Counted from the stretch's first letter, positions 49,176 to 60,143 are shown. The stretch: DNA of 64,000 bases from Linyphia triangularis (GCA_963978545.1 OZ021725.1:4537093-4601092); one strand, 5' to 3'. Notes: a model not told the origin generated them from the letters alone. Translations and numbers: made by a program.

Positions 49176-49906
49176 TTTGACAAAAAACAAAAACAGCATT
49201 TTTTTTTTTTGTTTAATTTTCAATTTGCTATGAAATGAAAAGTATTAGCTATTTTTGATTGATATTTTTTTATCCAGCATAATGTTTATTTCCTTCTTGA
49301 AAAACAAAAAATAATTCAAGCACAAGTATGGTTTTTTAAAAGTTGTCAAGTGAAACGTAATGATAAAAAACTTAAAAATAAATATAAAAATAAGTTACCC
49401 ACAATATTAAAAAAAAAAAAAAAATATTGTCCTATCCCTTTAAAAAATATATGGGCATACACATTGATAGTTTTACATTCTCTGCAGCATGAATTAAGAT
49501 TATAGATGACAAGTTTTTTATAAAATATACTTATAATTAGAGAAAAATTTAAAAACTTTAATTTTCCTTTTTGCACAAAAATATTTTTATGCTGTTTTAA
49601 AGGATAATTCAGCCTTAGAGAATAAGCCCATAAAATACCTTTAATTTCCAATATTAATATCTTATTGGTGACTTGTGTTCAATTTTTTTTTTCTATCTAA
49701 ATTTTTCATCATTATGTTTCACTTGATAACATTATAAAAAAACATACTTATGTCGCAAATAATCTTTCTTTTTCAAGAAGGAGTTAAACACTGTACTGCA
49801 TAAAAAATATCAGTTCAAAATATAAAGTAAATTTTATTTTAAAGCATATTGAACATTACGCAAAAAAAAGTTGTTTTTTCTGCCAGTCAAAAGATTTAAA
49901 ATCCCC
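48868..49906. mobile_element. TTAA-flanked element, family D, with duplicated left end
   Basis: The right end reads TCAAAAGATTTAAAATCCCC, then TTAA (49907-49910). Two left ends match it inverted: TTAA plus GGGGAGTTTAAACTTTTTGA (from 48868) and TTAA plus GGGGAAATTAAACTTTTTGA (from 49161). The inner left end gives a 746-bp element and the outer gives 1039 bp. The interior is AT-rich with no coding frame that I accept. Confidence 0.65.
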
Positions 49907-49910
49907 TTAA

Positions 49911-50129
49911 TAGTGTTTTAAATTTGCGAATTTCTTTTCTTTTTGCTTTGTAAGATACTAAAAAAGTATTCTAGTTGTTTTTTTATATAAATTATACAAA
50001 GTGAAGTTTAACAGAACATATCAAATCAAAAAATATATAGATTTAAAATTTTAATATTTTTTCTTAGCACACATGCATTTAGCATTATAATTAAAAGAAA
50101 AAACGATTTTAAAAAGCAATAAAAATTGT
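49911..50129. other. Unassigned AT-rich sequence
   Basis: No supported feature. Confidence 0.3.
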
Positions 50130-50300
50130 GTGGACATTTTTAGTGTTTTAGTATATTATAAACATGCATGCAAGAAAAATTATTTAGATAAAAAAAAAAT
50201 ACTACACTGTGGTGAAAATTAGTGTAGTATTTTTTTTATATAGAAATATTTTTGTGAATGCATGTTTAAAATAAACATCTTAAATAGGTACACTAAATTT
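50130..50300. repeat. Long hairpin with a perfect 17-bp core
   Basis: The core AAAAAAAATACTACACT faces AGTGTAGTATTTTTTTT across a 12-base loop (GTGGTGAAAATT). The pairing continues imperfectly outward (AAACATGCATGCAAGAAAAAT on the left against ATTTTTGTGAATGCATGTTT on the right), giving arms of roughly 60 bp. It may be a small MITE or, if transcribed, a precursor-like hairpin. Confidence 0.7.
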
Positions 50301-51842
50301 TTAATGCCTTTTTAAATCCTTTTTTTTTTCTTTTTTTTTCTTTTTAAAATATTGATGAATGTATGTGCGCTCAGGAAAAAAATATTTAAAATTTAAAATC
50401 AAAATATTTCTTGATATTTGCTGCTTGCAATATATCTCCTAAAACTCTTCTCATAATACAACTTCTCTATTGTATTCGTATCTATATTGCATTTGATAGA
50501 CAAAAGAAATTATTCAAGAGCCTAATAAATGTTTAATTAAAAATAACACAAAGTTGCAAGCCTACATAATGTGAAATCTTCAAATTACGTTCAACAGCTA
50601 GTCCATCTTCGTAATAAAACTTTCAACCCTCCTGAACGTAATCCCATTTTTTAATATTAAAGTAATTTAGAATTTAAAATGTTTTAGTTTCGTAAACTTA
50701 CGAAAGTGGTTTAAACGCAACTCAAAATGCAAATCTCATTTGAATTTTTAATAGTAAAGTAGGACTTAAACTTGTAAACAGCAACAGTGATAAATTATTC
50801 CGATCAAAATTGCGTTTCAAACCAAATGCGATCCATCATAAACGGATTAGCTCATACGAGCCACATTACAGCACCAAAATAACAAATAATAACCTGGGAT
50901 AATAACCTGAAATCCCAACAATTTTCTAAACCGAAACATTTCCAGGAGCATTATGTAACTCACTTAATTTACAAAACGCTAATGACTCGCGTGGAACGTC
51001 ATTATCTTTTCAAATTAAAGTATCGTCTGCAGCAACTTCTGGCGCGAAATGTTCCATCCTAACCGAAACAGCGCGTGTTTCTGTTTAAATAATGCAAAAA
51101 TCAACTTTCCTCTTTTTAGAAGGCCATTAAAGAGAGAAGCAATTTATCATCGTAGCGCGAGATTTGAAAATCGATCACTAAGACAAATATGGTCATCGAA
51201 TATCAATTCGATTTCGATATTTCGAAATGTATCATGCATCCGTTACATAAATTGAAAAGGAAGAGAACGTGTCATCGGAAATCACAATTTTAATCGATGA
51301 ATTTTTGCAACATTCCACCACAAGAACGCATAAAATGTAGCTACTTTATTCTATATGGATTATATTTAACCACAATGCGGAATCCAGTAACGAACATGAT
51401 TTTACCTAAGAAAGTTCTTTATCTAATTTCAAAACGAGTTCGATATTAAGTCTGAAACGTGCTAACGGGATCTCATTAACAATATAAATTTTTCAAAACC
51501 ATAAAGTACGCAGTACAATTTAGTTGAAAGCATTTTTAGATAAGATTAAATTCAAGTCAAAAACGATACCTAACTACTCGCAAACTCATACAAATATTTT
51601 TCAACATAATTTAAATATAATCGTGCTTTTTCAAAATTTCAAAATATATCTACAAAACTTCTACATAGATTGCAATTTTCATATCGTGTTTTTTTTTCCC
51701 ACGAGTGAAAATTCTTGGCAGTTCTTCAACTGTCCATTCTGACTTTACAAAATATAAGACAGGGCCAGTCTCGTTTTTTTCTATTAGAAAACAAATTATA
51801 ATTTAAAATGTATGATGAATCTCATACTTATGCTTTATTTTT
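50301..51842. other. Single-copy sequence with a balanced-composition block
   Basis: About 50800-51320 is complex and not AT-biased (CGAAACAGCGCGTGTTTCTG, GCGCGAGATTTGAAAATCGA, TTAATCGATGAATTTTTGC). It has no repeat structure and only short frames (68 codons at 51049) without domains. Candidate regulatory DNA. The rest is AT-rich and unassigned. Confidence 0.4.
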
Positions 51843-52028
51843 ATATAAAATAAGTTTATTGCAAAGTTACATAGAAAAATAATTATTTTAAATTTATCAA
51901 ATATGCATCTTATGACACCGACTCATGTAACAAGTCTGTGTACAGTGCGTCGGAGGCTTATAAATGTATTTTTAACCTAGTTGAAATAATTATTTTTCCA
52001 TGTAATTTTGCGACAAACTTATTTTATA
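51843..52028. mobile_element. Small MITE M3 with 45-bp inverted repeats
   Basis: The left arm TATAAAATAAGTTTATTGCA, then AAGTTACATAGAAAAATAATTATTT, matches the right arm inverted at about 40 of 45 positions. The 90-bp centre has a small CACCGAC/GTCGG pairing. No coding sequence. A TATA- or TA-type target is possible but not clear. Confidence 0.82.
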
Positions 52029-52192
52029 CAAAACAAAAACATAACAGTTAGATTTATCATAATTTTGCAAATATAATTCATTTACGAGAAAGAAAAAAAA
52101 AAGAACGAAAATATCTCATGTGTCATCCAGTGAATTGCTCGTTAGTGAATCTACAGGACTAATATCTGCAAGTCGAGCAAAACAACTTCAAG

Positions 52193-52373
52193 TTGGTTGG
52201 TTGCATTCAGATTATCTGGCGCCGTCAGCAACACGAGGGCTATAATGCGCCGAAATATTCGTCATTTGACAAGCCAACATACATTTACAAACACCCATGC
52301 CTAACACGGGACTCGAACCCGCAATCTCGCGGTCTAAAAGCTAGCACGCTAACCACCATACCGTTTGGTCGAC
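52193..52373 (-). mobile_element. SINE S1 with 15-bp duplication
   Basis: Full-length S1 on the minus strand: head CCAAACGGTATGGTGGTTAG, B box GCGGGTTCGAGTCCC, body, and a (CCAA)n tail. CAAAACAACTTCAAG flanks it on both sides (52178-52192 and 52374-52388). The perfect 15-bp duplication shows a clean retrotransposition event. Confidence 0.95.
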
Positions 52374-52526
52374 CAAAACAACTTCAAGACCTACAGAGAT
52401 AGATTAAAAGTAACATACACTCACCAAGGGACAAGCACGTACTATTGATGCGCAATAGCACAGTATTCCAGTTTATTCAATAAGTTGAATGATATAATCC
52501 TTTCCATATCCATCACACCAAAAGTA

Positions 52527-53073
52527 CACTATCTACCAATAAGTAATTGGACACCTGTGATAAAAGAGATAAACACAATTTATTCATATTCAATAGGTGA
52601 TAGAGCCTCCACCTGAGGCAATTACGGCCTTAACCCTTCGGGGCATGCTTTCCACAAGTGCTTAGATGATGGAGAAAGGTATTTTCCTCCACTCGGCTTG
52701 GTGAAGAGATGTAAATTCTTTCACCGATTTTATATGGTTACTGTACCCCTTAGCTCGGCGGTCCAACTCGTCCCAGAGGTGATCTATAGGATTCAAGTCT
52801 GGACTCTGAGTAAGCAAATCCAGTCAATTCACCCCACTGTCATCATACCAATCCATGGTGGACCTCGCAACATGACAAGTGGCGTTGTCATCCTGGAAGT
52901 AACAATGATCCAACCCGTAAAATTGTCTCAGCGTAGGAAGTACATTGTTTTGTAGAATAGTGGAGTAGGCGTCTGCGTTGCACCTACCATTAATTGGGAT
53001 TAAGGGTCCCAGTCCATACCACGAGAGAAGTCCTTATTTGCATGGGTGTCCAAATACTTATTGGTAGATAGTG
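52527..53073 (-). mobile_element. Tc1-type derivative, copy 1 (547 bp)
   Basis: The inverted ends (CACTATCTACCAATAAGTA at the left; the right end is its inverse, with one mismatch over 29 bp) are flanked by TA (52525-52526 and 53074-53075). The element keeps only the C-terminal half of a Tc1 transposase frame on the minus strand. The second copy at 58197-58743 has exactly the same length, so both come from one internally deleted parent that was mobilised afterwards. Confidence 0.94.
52590..53036 (-). pseudogene. Tc1 transposase C-terminal half, copy 1
   Basis: A minus-strand frame of about 149 codons carries GLGPLIPINGR, then FQDDNATCH (second catalytic Asp of the DDE triad), then SPDLNPIDHLWDELDRR. 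The third catalytic position is the Asp of PIDHLW. The spacing between the Asp before Asn and that residue is 34, as in DD34E/D Tc1 enzymes. The helix-turn-helix DNA-binding half and the first Asp are missing. Two in-frame stops interrupt it (TGA after GVN, where copy 2 has CGA; TAA after FSII, where copy 2 has CAA). Both fit C-to-T change on the coding strand. Confidence 0.9.
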
Positions 53074-53075
53074 TA

Positions 53076-53574
53076 GTATGTTCCTTCGCTTTATATTGGG
53101 GGTACATAGCTACTATCCATAGCGCACTCTCACAGATAGAAATCCCGTGGTGTGAAAAGAAGAGACGACAAGAAATGAATTAACACACATCACTTCTGCT
53201 GTGATGAATATAGGCGGGAATGCATTATTGAACTTATGGGGCGAATCGGAATACTGTTTGGCTATAAGCAGTACTACCAAACAGTTTATTACTGTAGAGT
53301 CATAACTGTGAAGTGATGTCAAATATAGAACTGTATGATCTCAACCCCTGCAGCAAGTAGACCGACTGCATAAATCATAAATTAACAAGGTAGTCAGTTG
53401 TGGCTGTTAATACAACTGATTACAACTAATTATTCTCCGACATTTCTTTTTCGATAGGATGTGGTTCCACCTTACTAGGTCACAATTTACTGTTAACGCT
53501 TTGCTCGTGAGTTGTCCAATGTCCATATCTTTTCTATTTCAATTACCCATACTTTTACATAGGGTAATGGAAAG
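53076..53574. other. Unassigned sequence
   Basis: Single-copy DNA. A 69-codon minus frame (53113-53322) has no domain. No supported feature. Confidence 0.35.
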
Positions 53575-54262
53575 TATACTGTCCTTCCACGTAAAACTCC
53601 ACGTTTTGGAGCACCTTGATTTAAAAAAAGTTGTCTAGAATATGTGTACATGTATGTCTGTGTGTACGTGGATAGCATAACTCCAGAAAAAATTGACCGT
53701 ATGTCAAAAAAATACGATGTTAAAATTTTGTTTTCGGAAAAGTGGTGTGCATGGGAATAACCATTAAGGTTTTCATCAAAATCGCACAAGCGCATAAGAT
53801 TGAAATCATGAAAAATCATGTTTGGTAACAATCGCTGAAAAGCGGTTCTAACGGTTTTGATTAAATCTCGGTGATAATGCCTCTTTAGGGGGGGGGGGGT
53901 ACTAATCGTCCGCATCTCCAAAATTCCGGTAGAAATACGATAAAAGAGTAAAAAGTTGATAAACGAGTGCAATTAACACAGAGTTCTCAGGAATTGAGCA
54001 TCGCGCATCAACGAATGATTTTTTTCCGCTTCAAGCACAAGGAAGGAGAATTTAATATCTGTTGAATAGGATCACCAATTTCGCAATCTTGGCGTGTTTT
54101 TTTTTTTTTTTTTTGCCTGTAAGCATTATTGCTAAACTGGCCATTTTTATTGAAATGAGTGAAAATATGAAAGTGATAATAATGGACACCATAAATTCTA
54201 ATTCAATGACCAATATTATAGTGTAACTGAAAGCTGTGCGATGTTTCACACCCTTAGTTAAT
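53575..54262 (+). repeat. Dispersed repeat H, copy 2 (Helitron-like end)
   Basis: It matches 24986-25642 in order: TGTCTGTGTGTACGTGGA, CTCCAGAAAAAATTGACCG, AACCATTAAGGTTTTCATCA, AAAGCGGTTCTAACGGTTTTG, GATAATGCCTCTTTAGGG, the T run (54099-54116), AAACTGGCCATTTTTATTGA and GTGCGATGTTTCACACCC. A G run (53888-53899) is peculiar to this copy. The 159-codon minus frame at 53493-53972 partly covers the repeat and shows no domain. Confidence 0.6.
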
Positions 54263-54823
54263 ATTAAAAAAAAAAAAAAAAAAACACGATATTGAACGTA
54301 TAATCTAAGTAAAATACCAATGAAGGCAACCGATTACATGTGACAAAAACACACACTTTCAATGTGCATGAAATTTGATGAGTGCTTGCATGTTATCATG
54401 TATTAACCATCCTTTTAGGCTATGTACTTTTTAATTAAAAGTATTTTGAATATGAATAAATCATTTTTGCTAGTCATATAATATTCATACCCAGGAATGT
54501 ATAAAATGGAACAGAAGAAGTGAAGATGGAAAAGATTCAAAATAAATCATATACGTTGTAACCTATGATACAACTGTAATTTAATTCATTTTACGTGTGG
54601 TTTTTTAAGTGCCTAAAAGTAGTTTGACTGTTTTTAATGAATAAAGCTGATTTCAATTAGCGCAAAAACGTGGATGGTTAAATTTATTGCAAGCGAATAA
54701 AAACACTTTAATGAACGCTTGTTCTGTAATTGCGAATTGGTATCATCCCGTTTATTAAACACCAAAATGTATACGCACATCAGTTTCAAAGAGTTTCCGT
54801 GGTTATTTATTATTTTCTTTTAA
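54263..54823. other. Unassigned sequence
   Basis: AT-rich, with an A run at 54268-54286. No supported feature. Confidence 0.3.
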
Positions 54824-54827
54824 TTAA

Positions 54828-55540
54828 GGTGACCGGGAAGGCAAAAAAAATTCAAAATGTCGACTTTTTTGGGGGGGGGTCCCAAATTTTAGCCTGAACT
54901 TCTGTCTTTAAATACATACAAAAGTCAGAACGTCTTTTTTATGATGCTGGCCTTTTTCCGAGAAGCTATAATATCAACAATTTTTATGTTTTTTTATGGT
55001 AATTATTTTCTTTATTTGCGTTTTTCTCTGAAAATATTTTCCATGATTTTCAATAGATTTAAATTGTTCCTTGCGATTAAAAAATGTGTATATTGTTTTA
55101 AAATTTTGGGAAATAGTTCCTGTTACTATTTTGAATATAATTGGGTATGGATTTTAAAATTTGATAATTTTTTACTACTTTACTTCAGTTTTAGTATTAG
55201 CATGTCATGAAAAAATCAAAAAATCCCCAGGTAACAACAATTTTAACTTTTAATTGATGAAAGAATGTTTCCAATCAAAAATCCATGACCAGTTATTTTA
55301 GCATGTATTTAAAAAGCATGTACAAAAAAAATTGAACAATTTAGTACAGAACTGAAACACAATGAGCATTTTTTTAGAAATTTAAAACTTTAAAGTTGAA
55401 TTGTTCTAAAATGAGAAATAGTTGAAAAATTATTGAAATTTTAAATTTGCAATTATTATCAAGTCATTAAGTTACATAAAAAAATGTCATGCATTTTGGT
55501 ATGTAACCTTTTTTTTTTTAAATATATCTTCCCGGTCATC
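54828..55540. mobile_element. TTAA-flanked element, family F
   Basis: TTAA lies on each side (54824-54827 and 55541-55544). The left end GGTGACCGGGAAG and the right end CTTCCCGGTCATC are inverted with 12 of 13 matches. The interior is AT-rich. An 89-codon Phe/Leu-rich frame (54941-55210) has no domain. It differs from families A-E in terminal sequence but shares the TTAA target and AT-rich, non-coding interior. Confidence 0.78.
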
Positions 55541-55544
55541 TTAA

Positions 55545-57190
55545 AACGCTCGTGCAATCTGAGAAGTAGTTGGTTGAATTTTTTTTATAATTTGAGATAA
55601 ATTGCAACTCTAAAAGATTCTTAAACTACATTGTAGGTTTCCTTACATTTGCAAGGAGTTATACTTAAGTTGACAAAATTTATTTTTAATGCATTGATCC
55701 ACCAAAAGGGTGTTATGGTTTTATGTTACTAAGTACAGATCAAACAATTTTAGTGTCAGAACAAATACCAAAAGCACTTCATTGAAAACGAATATTATTA
55801 ACAGATCATTCTTTATAAAAGTGTTAGCCCTTACATCAAACTAACCTACTTCAAATCAGACCAAATATGGCGGATATGACTGAGACCTGCATTCGGGCCA
55901 ATTTTAAATAACAAGTGCATTTTGAAGTTATTTACCCGGATGGATGCTGCTGATAATGCGGCATCTCTTCCTTTATTTATCTGCTCTTTTTTAGAGTTAA
56001 TAATCAAATGGCTTTTCGCAAATGATGAATCTCCCGAACAGACGCCACAATCGAAAAAACCAGTATAAATTTCAACATTTCAAAATGGGGTTTTAGGAGA
56101 ATTTTTCTCTCTTTTTTTTTTATTTTTCAAACCTTGTCTCATTCATCCCCTTTTTTTTCCCCAAATTACTATTATCGTTATACAAAACCGCTTTTATTAT
56201 TTTAGTTGAGGGTAAAAAAGAGCGTTAATGTATGTTTCGGAAGGGGGTATGATTTTTCTATTCGATTGGAATAAGAAGTGGATTTTCTTTTATTTTAGAA
56301 AAGTATGGGATCTTTTTATCATTATTTGCTGTTTATGGTGATTGTTGGATATGGTACGCTCCTATTTGAAGTGCATACGGGAGAATCAAAAGTGTCTGAT
56401 TTTCATTTTACTTACGTAGAATGTATTCTCTTTTGATTCCTATATATTCAAATAATATTAAAATATAAGGTGTCTAGTGAAGAACTCTCTAATTTTAAAA
56501 TTAAATACTAATTCAAAAACAAAGATACATAGAAGAATGAAACAAAAAGTACAGTTATTTTGAAAACTGTAAATATCATATACAAATGTTTTGTACATTT
56601 TATTTAAAACAATGATTACGCTATATTTATTTTTGTTTATTTCAATTTTAACGTAAGTTTAAAAAAGTTACTTTTCGCAATAAAATTTTAAATTTTATAT
56701 CTATGTAATCACATGCATGATTACAAAGTTTATAACTGAATAAAAAAGGACAAAAAAATATACACACGAAGCTTAACTTTAATATAAAATTAGTTCTGAA
56801 AAAAATAAAAATCCTTTAAACATTTCTTCTTCAGATATTTAACAAAATTTATATTTTAGGTATTAAAAGTTTGTTTTTTGAAAATTTTAAACCAGTTTTA
56901 AAACACATGAAAAATTATCATCTTTAATTCATAAATATCGAAACATTATACAAAGGTAATTAACAATTAAACCTTGTATTTTAATGAATCAAAACGGTTC
57001 CCCACTAATCTATTTATATAGATTCCGTGTTTCTCACAGAGTGTCATGCAGAAAATGAAATTATCATTACACAAAAATAATTAACACAACAGTTATGAAT
57101 AGAACTTTTTAACGTAAAAAGAACTTTACGTGTAACCCGTAAATCCAAGTAATAAGTTAGCTATTGTCAAAATTCACACTAAAGCACGAA
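55545..57190. other. Single-copy sequence
   Basis: About 55860-56300 is somewhat less AT-rich and complex; the rest is AT-rich. No frames, terminal repeats or RNA motifs are supported. It may be intronic or intergenic. Confidence 0.35.
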
Positions 57191-57191
57191 T

Positions 57192-57750
57192 TTTTAAATC
57201 CTTTATATTAACTTCAATTTTGTATATGTGTGGGTGTGTATGACTTTGGCGGCAAATTTTGCAGAGGCCTAATTAACCCCCTTGTCGTCAACCAATCTAG
57301 CTGAAACTTGGCAGATAGATTTTATGTCGATGACAATGCATTCGATCAAATTTTGGGGTATGTCACTGTCACTAAAAGGTCGCTTTTACGGAATACTAAT
57401 TAACTAATTTGCCGTCACCGCGCTGAAATAGAATTTTACCGATCATTCCTTTCCTTTTACCAAAATTATTTAAATAAATAAATAAATGGATTGTTTTAAT
57501 CAGAATAAATAAAAGATATTTCGTTGTGAAAGCATAAATTCACATTCATTTTTAATGAATAAATTTTGAAAAGTAGTTTATCGTATAATTTGAGGATAGA
57601 GTTGTTTTTATTATTTAAAATTAGTTGCCAACACCAAACACACGCTGGCAACAGGAAGAGCGCTATCTTAATAAATATAAAAATTGGAGAAGTATATAAA
57701 AAAGTTTTATATTAATAACTTTGTTTTTATTTTGGGTTCTATTATTTCCA
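57192..57750 (+). mobile_element. R1 dispersed element, full-length
   Basis: It begins TTAAATCCTTTATATTAACT plus TCAATTTTG, runs through GAGGCCTAATTAACCCCCTT, AAAAGGTCGCTTTTACGGAA and a short AAATAAATAAATAAAT in the centre, and ends ATTTTGGGTTCTATTA. It is the most complete single R1 copy and shows the four-unit AAAT seed of the microsatellites seen in other copies. Confidence 0.85.
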
Positions 57751-58194
57751 TCAATTTCGTTTCTCTATCGACATACTCTTGTACGTTCCTGCTTGGTCCA
57801 GAAGAACCATTTCATGATGACGGTTGGACTAACTCTTAACCATGGACTAACATATACTGTAAAAGAAAATATTTTGAAGCAGGTTTCAAGTAGTACGGTA
57901 AAATTTATGGTCCAAGTCAGTCTTATTTCCAAACATGGAACTACTAACTTATTTTTACAAGCAACTACAATGCCTGTAGAATTTCCTTTTTTAAAGAAAG
58001 TAATTTTGTTATGTATTGCTAATTAGTATGACTACAATTTTTATTTTGAAATATATTTGAAAGACCACAGCAAAGATCGACCAGAGACCAATTTTATTCG
58101 AAATCAAGGTTTTCTGCCAAGGTTATAACAGAGAGTTTATTCACGTGGAATCCTCTGGTAAATAAATATCATGGTACGTGAGATTTTGAGCAAC
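57751..58194. other. Unassigned sequence with a 101-codon frame
   Basis: A plus-strand frame from 57721 to 58026 overlaps the R1 end. Its product has no family signature, and about 30 of its codons fall in R1. Coding is unlikely without transcript evidence. Confidence 0.3.
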
Positions 58195-58196
58195 TA

Positions 58197-58743
58197 CACT
58201 ATCTACCAATAAGTAATTGGACACCTGTGATAAAAGAGATAAACACAATTTATTCAAATTCAATAGGTGGTTGAGCCTCCACTTAAGGCAATTACAGTAC
58301 TTACACTCCGGGGCATGCTTTCCGCAAGTGTTTGGATGATGGACAGTGGTATTTTCTTCCACTCGTCTTGGAGAGGACATGTGCGTTCTTTCATCAATTT
58401 TGGTATGTTGCTGCACTCCTTAATTCGGCGATCCTACTCGTCCCAGAGGTGTTCCATAAGATTCACGTCTGGACTCTGAGCAGGCCAGTCCAGTCGGTTC
58501 AGTCCGCTGTCATCATACTAATCCATGGTGGACCTCTCAACATGACAAGTAGCGTTGTCATATTGGAAGTAACAATGATCCAACCAGTAAAATTGCCACA
58601 TCGTAGGAAGCACATAGTTATCTAGATTAGTGGAGTAGCAGTCAGAGTTGAACCTACCATTAATTGGTATCAAGGGGGACGTAGATTGGGACTGCAGACA
58701 TCCTCAATTGCATGGGTGTCTAAATACTTATTGGTTGATAGTG
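58197..58743 (-). mobile_element. Tc1-type derivative, copy 2 (547 bp)
   Basis: TA-flanked (58195-58196 and 58744-58745), with left end CACTATCTACCAATAAGTA and an inverted right end with two or three mismatches. It aligns base for base in length with copy 1 at 52527-53073, with many substitutions spread along it. Confidence 0.94.
58260..58705 (-). pseudogene. Tc1 transposase C-terminal half, copy 2
   Basis: The minus-strand frame carries SPLIPINGR, FQYDNATCH and PAQSPDVNLMEHLWDE. The catalytic Glu of EHLW is kept here, whereas copy 1 has Asp. The frame is broken by TAG in MD*YDD (copy 1 has TGG) and TAG in WDE*DRR (copy 1 has TTG). It continues to the natural end STTY* where copy 1 has SITY*. 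The breaks differ from those of copy 1, so each was inactivated independently. Confidence 0.88.
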
Positions 58744-58745
58744 TA

Positions 58746-58911
58746 TTTACCGCAACCCTGATACTAGCCCTGAAGACTTGAAACTTTAAATCAGCTTTTC
58801 TGGAGAGTTTTGAAAAACAGTCTCCGATCGTTCTTTGCAGTAGCCCTTCATTTTGCATAACTATTTATTCACCCAAACGTAAATTTTCCCTCGCACACAT
58901 ACATGGCTTTT
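58746..58911. other. Unassigned sequence
   Basis: Short single-copy spacer between a Tc1 derivative and a SINE. Confidence 0.3.
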
Positions 58912-58924
58912 CAGAAACGATTCT

Positions 58925-59104
58925 GCCGACCAAACGGTATAGTGGTTAGCGTGCTAGCTTCTAAACCGCGAGGTTGCGGATTCCGAGTCCCGTGTTAGGC
59001 ATGGGTGTTTTTAAATGTATGTTGGTTTGTTAAATGACGAAATGTTTCGGCGCACTATAGCCCTCGTGTTGCTGACGGCACCAGATAATCTGAATACAAC
59101 CAAC
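58925..59104 (+). mobile_element. SINE S1 with 13-bp duplication
   Basis: Plus-strand S1: GACCAAACGGTATAGTGGTT (A-box region), a B-box region with one inserted base (GCGGATTCCGAGTCCC), the body, and the tail ACAACCAAC. CAGAAACGATTCT flanks both ends (58912-58924 and 59105-59117). Confidence 0.95.
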
Positions 59105-59147
59105 CAGAAACGATTCTCTAATTTTGTAATGATAGAAATTCGAAACA

Positions 59148-59311
59148 TTGAGGGTCAGAAAGAAGAGACAGACAAGTATGGAAACTAAAGTACAAAGGTT
59201 TGCTAAACTCACTGGTGAGAACAAAAAATTGATAACGGCTGTATATCGATAAAGCCCATTTTCACTTTGGACAGATTTCTCTATAAACAAAACTGTAGAG
59301 TGTGAGATAAT
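59148..59311 (+). repeat. Dispersed repeat D2, copy 2
   Basis: AAGAAGAGACAGACAAGTAT, AAAGGTTTGCTAAACTCA and GACAGATTTCTCTATAAACA match 15526-15722 in order. The end of the repeat (GTCTTTATATCTTGCAAAACA) is displaced to about 59595 by the SINE and a 28-bp tandem repeat. Confidence 0.65.
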
Positions 59312-59324
59312 GTAAACTCATCTG

Positions 59325-59503
59325 TTGGTTGGTTGTTTTCAGATTATCTGGCACCATCAGCAACACGAGGGCATAATGCGCCGAAACATTCGTCATTAGA
59401 CAAGCCAACATACATTTACAAACACCCATGCCAACACGGGACTCGAACCCGCAACCTCGCGGTCTAGAAGCTAGTACGCTAACCACTATACCGTTTGGTC
59501 GGC
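59325..59503 (-). mobile_element. SINE S1 with 13-bp duplication, in a tandem repeat
   Basis: Minus-strand S1, full-length to the CCGACCAAACGGTATAGTGG head. GTAAACTCATCTG flanks both sides (59312-59324 and 59504-59516). The duplicated target is itself a unit of the 28-bp tandem repeat that follows. Confidence 0.95.
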
Positions 59504-59611
59504 GTAAACTCATCTGTGTATATGAGATATTGTAAACCCGTTTGTGTATATGAGATAATGTAAACCCGTCTGTGTATATGAGATAGTGTAAACCCGTCTT
59601 TATATCTTGCA
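59504..59611. repeat. 28-bp tandem repeat
   Basis: GTAAACYCGTCTGTGTATAT plus GAGATAAT units start at 59504, 59532, 59560 and 59588, a strict 28-bp period. An earlier unit lies at 59312, before the SINE. Confidence 0.9.
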
Positions 59612-59625
59612 AAACAACTGGTTGT

Positions 59626-59764
59626 TGGTTGGTTGTATTAGGATTATCTGGCGCCGTCAGCAACACGAGGGCTATAATGCGCCGAAACATTTGTCATTAG
59701 ACAAGCCAACATACATTTACAAACACCCATACCTAACACGGGACTCGAACCCGCAACCTCGCTG
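59626..59764 (-). mobile_element. SINE S1, 5'-truncated
   Basis: The tail (TTGGTTGGTTG on the plus strand), body and B box (GGGACTCGAACCCGCAACCTCGC) are present, but the A-box half of the head is missing after CTCGC. The flanks CAAAACAA (about 59606-59613 and 59767-59774) may be a short target duplication. Truncation at the 5' end is usual for incomplete reverse transcription. Confidence 0.85.
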
Positions 59765-59926
59765 TCACAAAACAAATGCAATCAACAAAAGGGATAGTTT
59801 GGACTACACTTTCCAGTAACGAAATCACAGGGACCATTTTAATGAGAAAAACTATAAAATTTCACTTTATTTAATTTTTATAGTGATTTGTTTCCACATT
59901 TTACCATCGTAACTCTAATTTGTTAA

Positions 59927-60143
59927 CCTTTAACTGCTGTGGTTAGGTGGTTTGAGGTTTTTGGTGCAAGAGCAACACATGGTCTATATTGCGTCAAATA
60001 AATTGGTAAACATCAATTTAAAGTTTAAGAAACATAGTATCAGAAAAATTTATATAAAAGTCAAAGATGAAATATTTTAGGGGTTGGAAACATTTAACAA
60101 AAAATAACTTGCGGTCTGTCAGACCGCTTACAGCAGTTAAATG
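59927..60143. mobile_element. piggyBac-type MITE
   Basis: TTAA lies on each side (59923-59926 and 60144-60147). The left end is CCTTTAACTGCTGT and the right end is ACAGCAGTTAAATG, inverted with 13 of 14 matches. CC(C/T)TTTAACTGC is the style of terminus I know from piggyBac-like elements. At 217 bp with no frame it is non-autonomous. Near the right end GGTCTGTCAGACC is a small perfect palindrome. Confidence 0.85.

Noticed and set aside
53493..53972. 159-codon minus-strand frame
   Set aside because: Mostly lies across dispersed repeat H, whose other copy at 24986 does not keep the frame. No domain.
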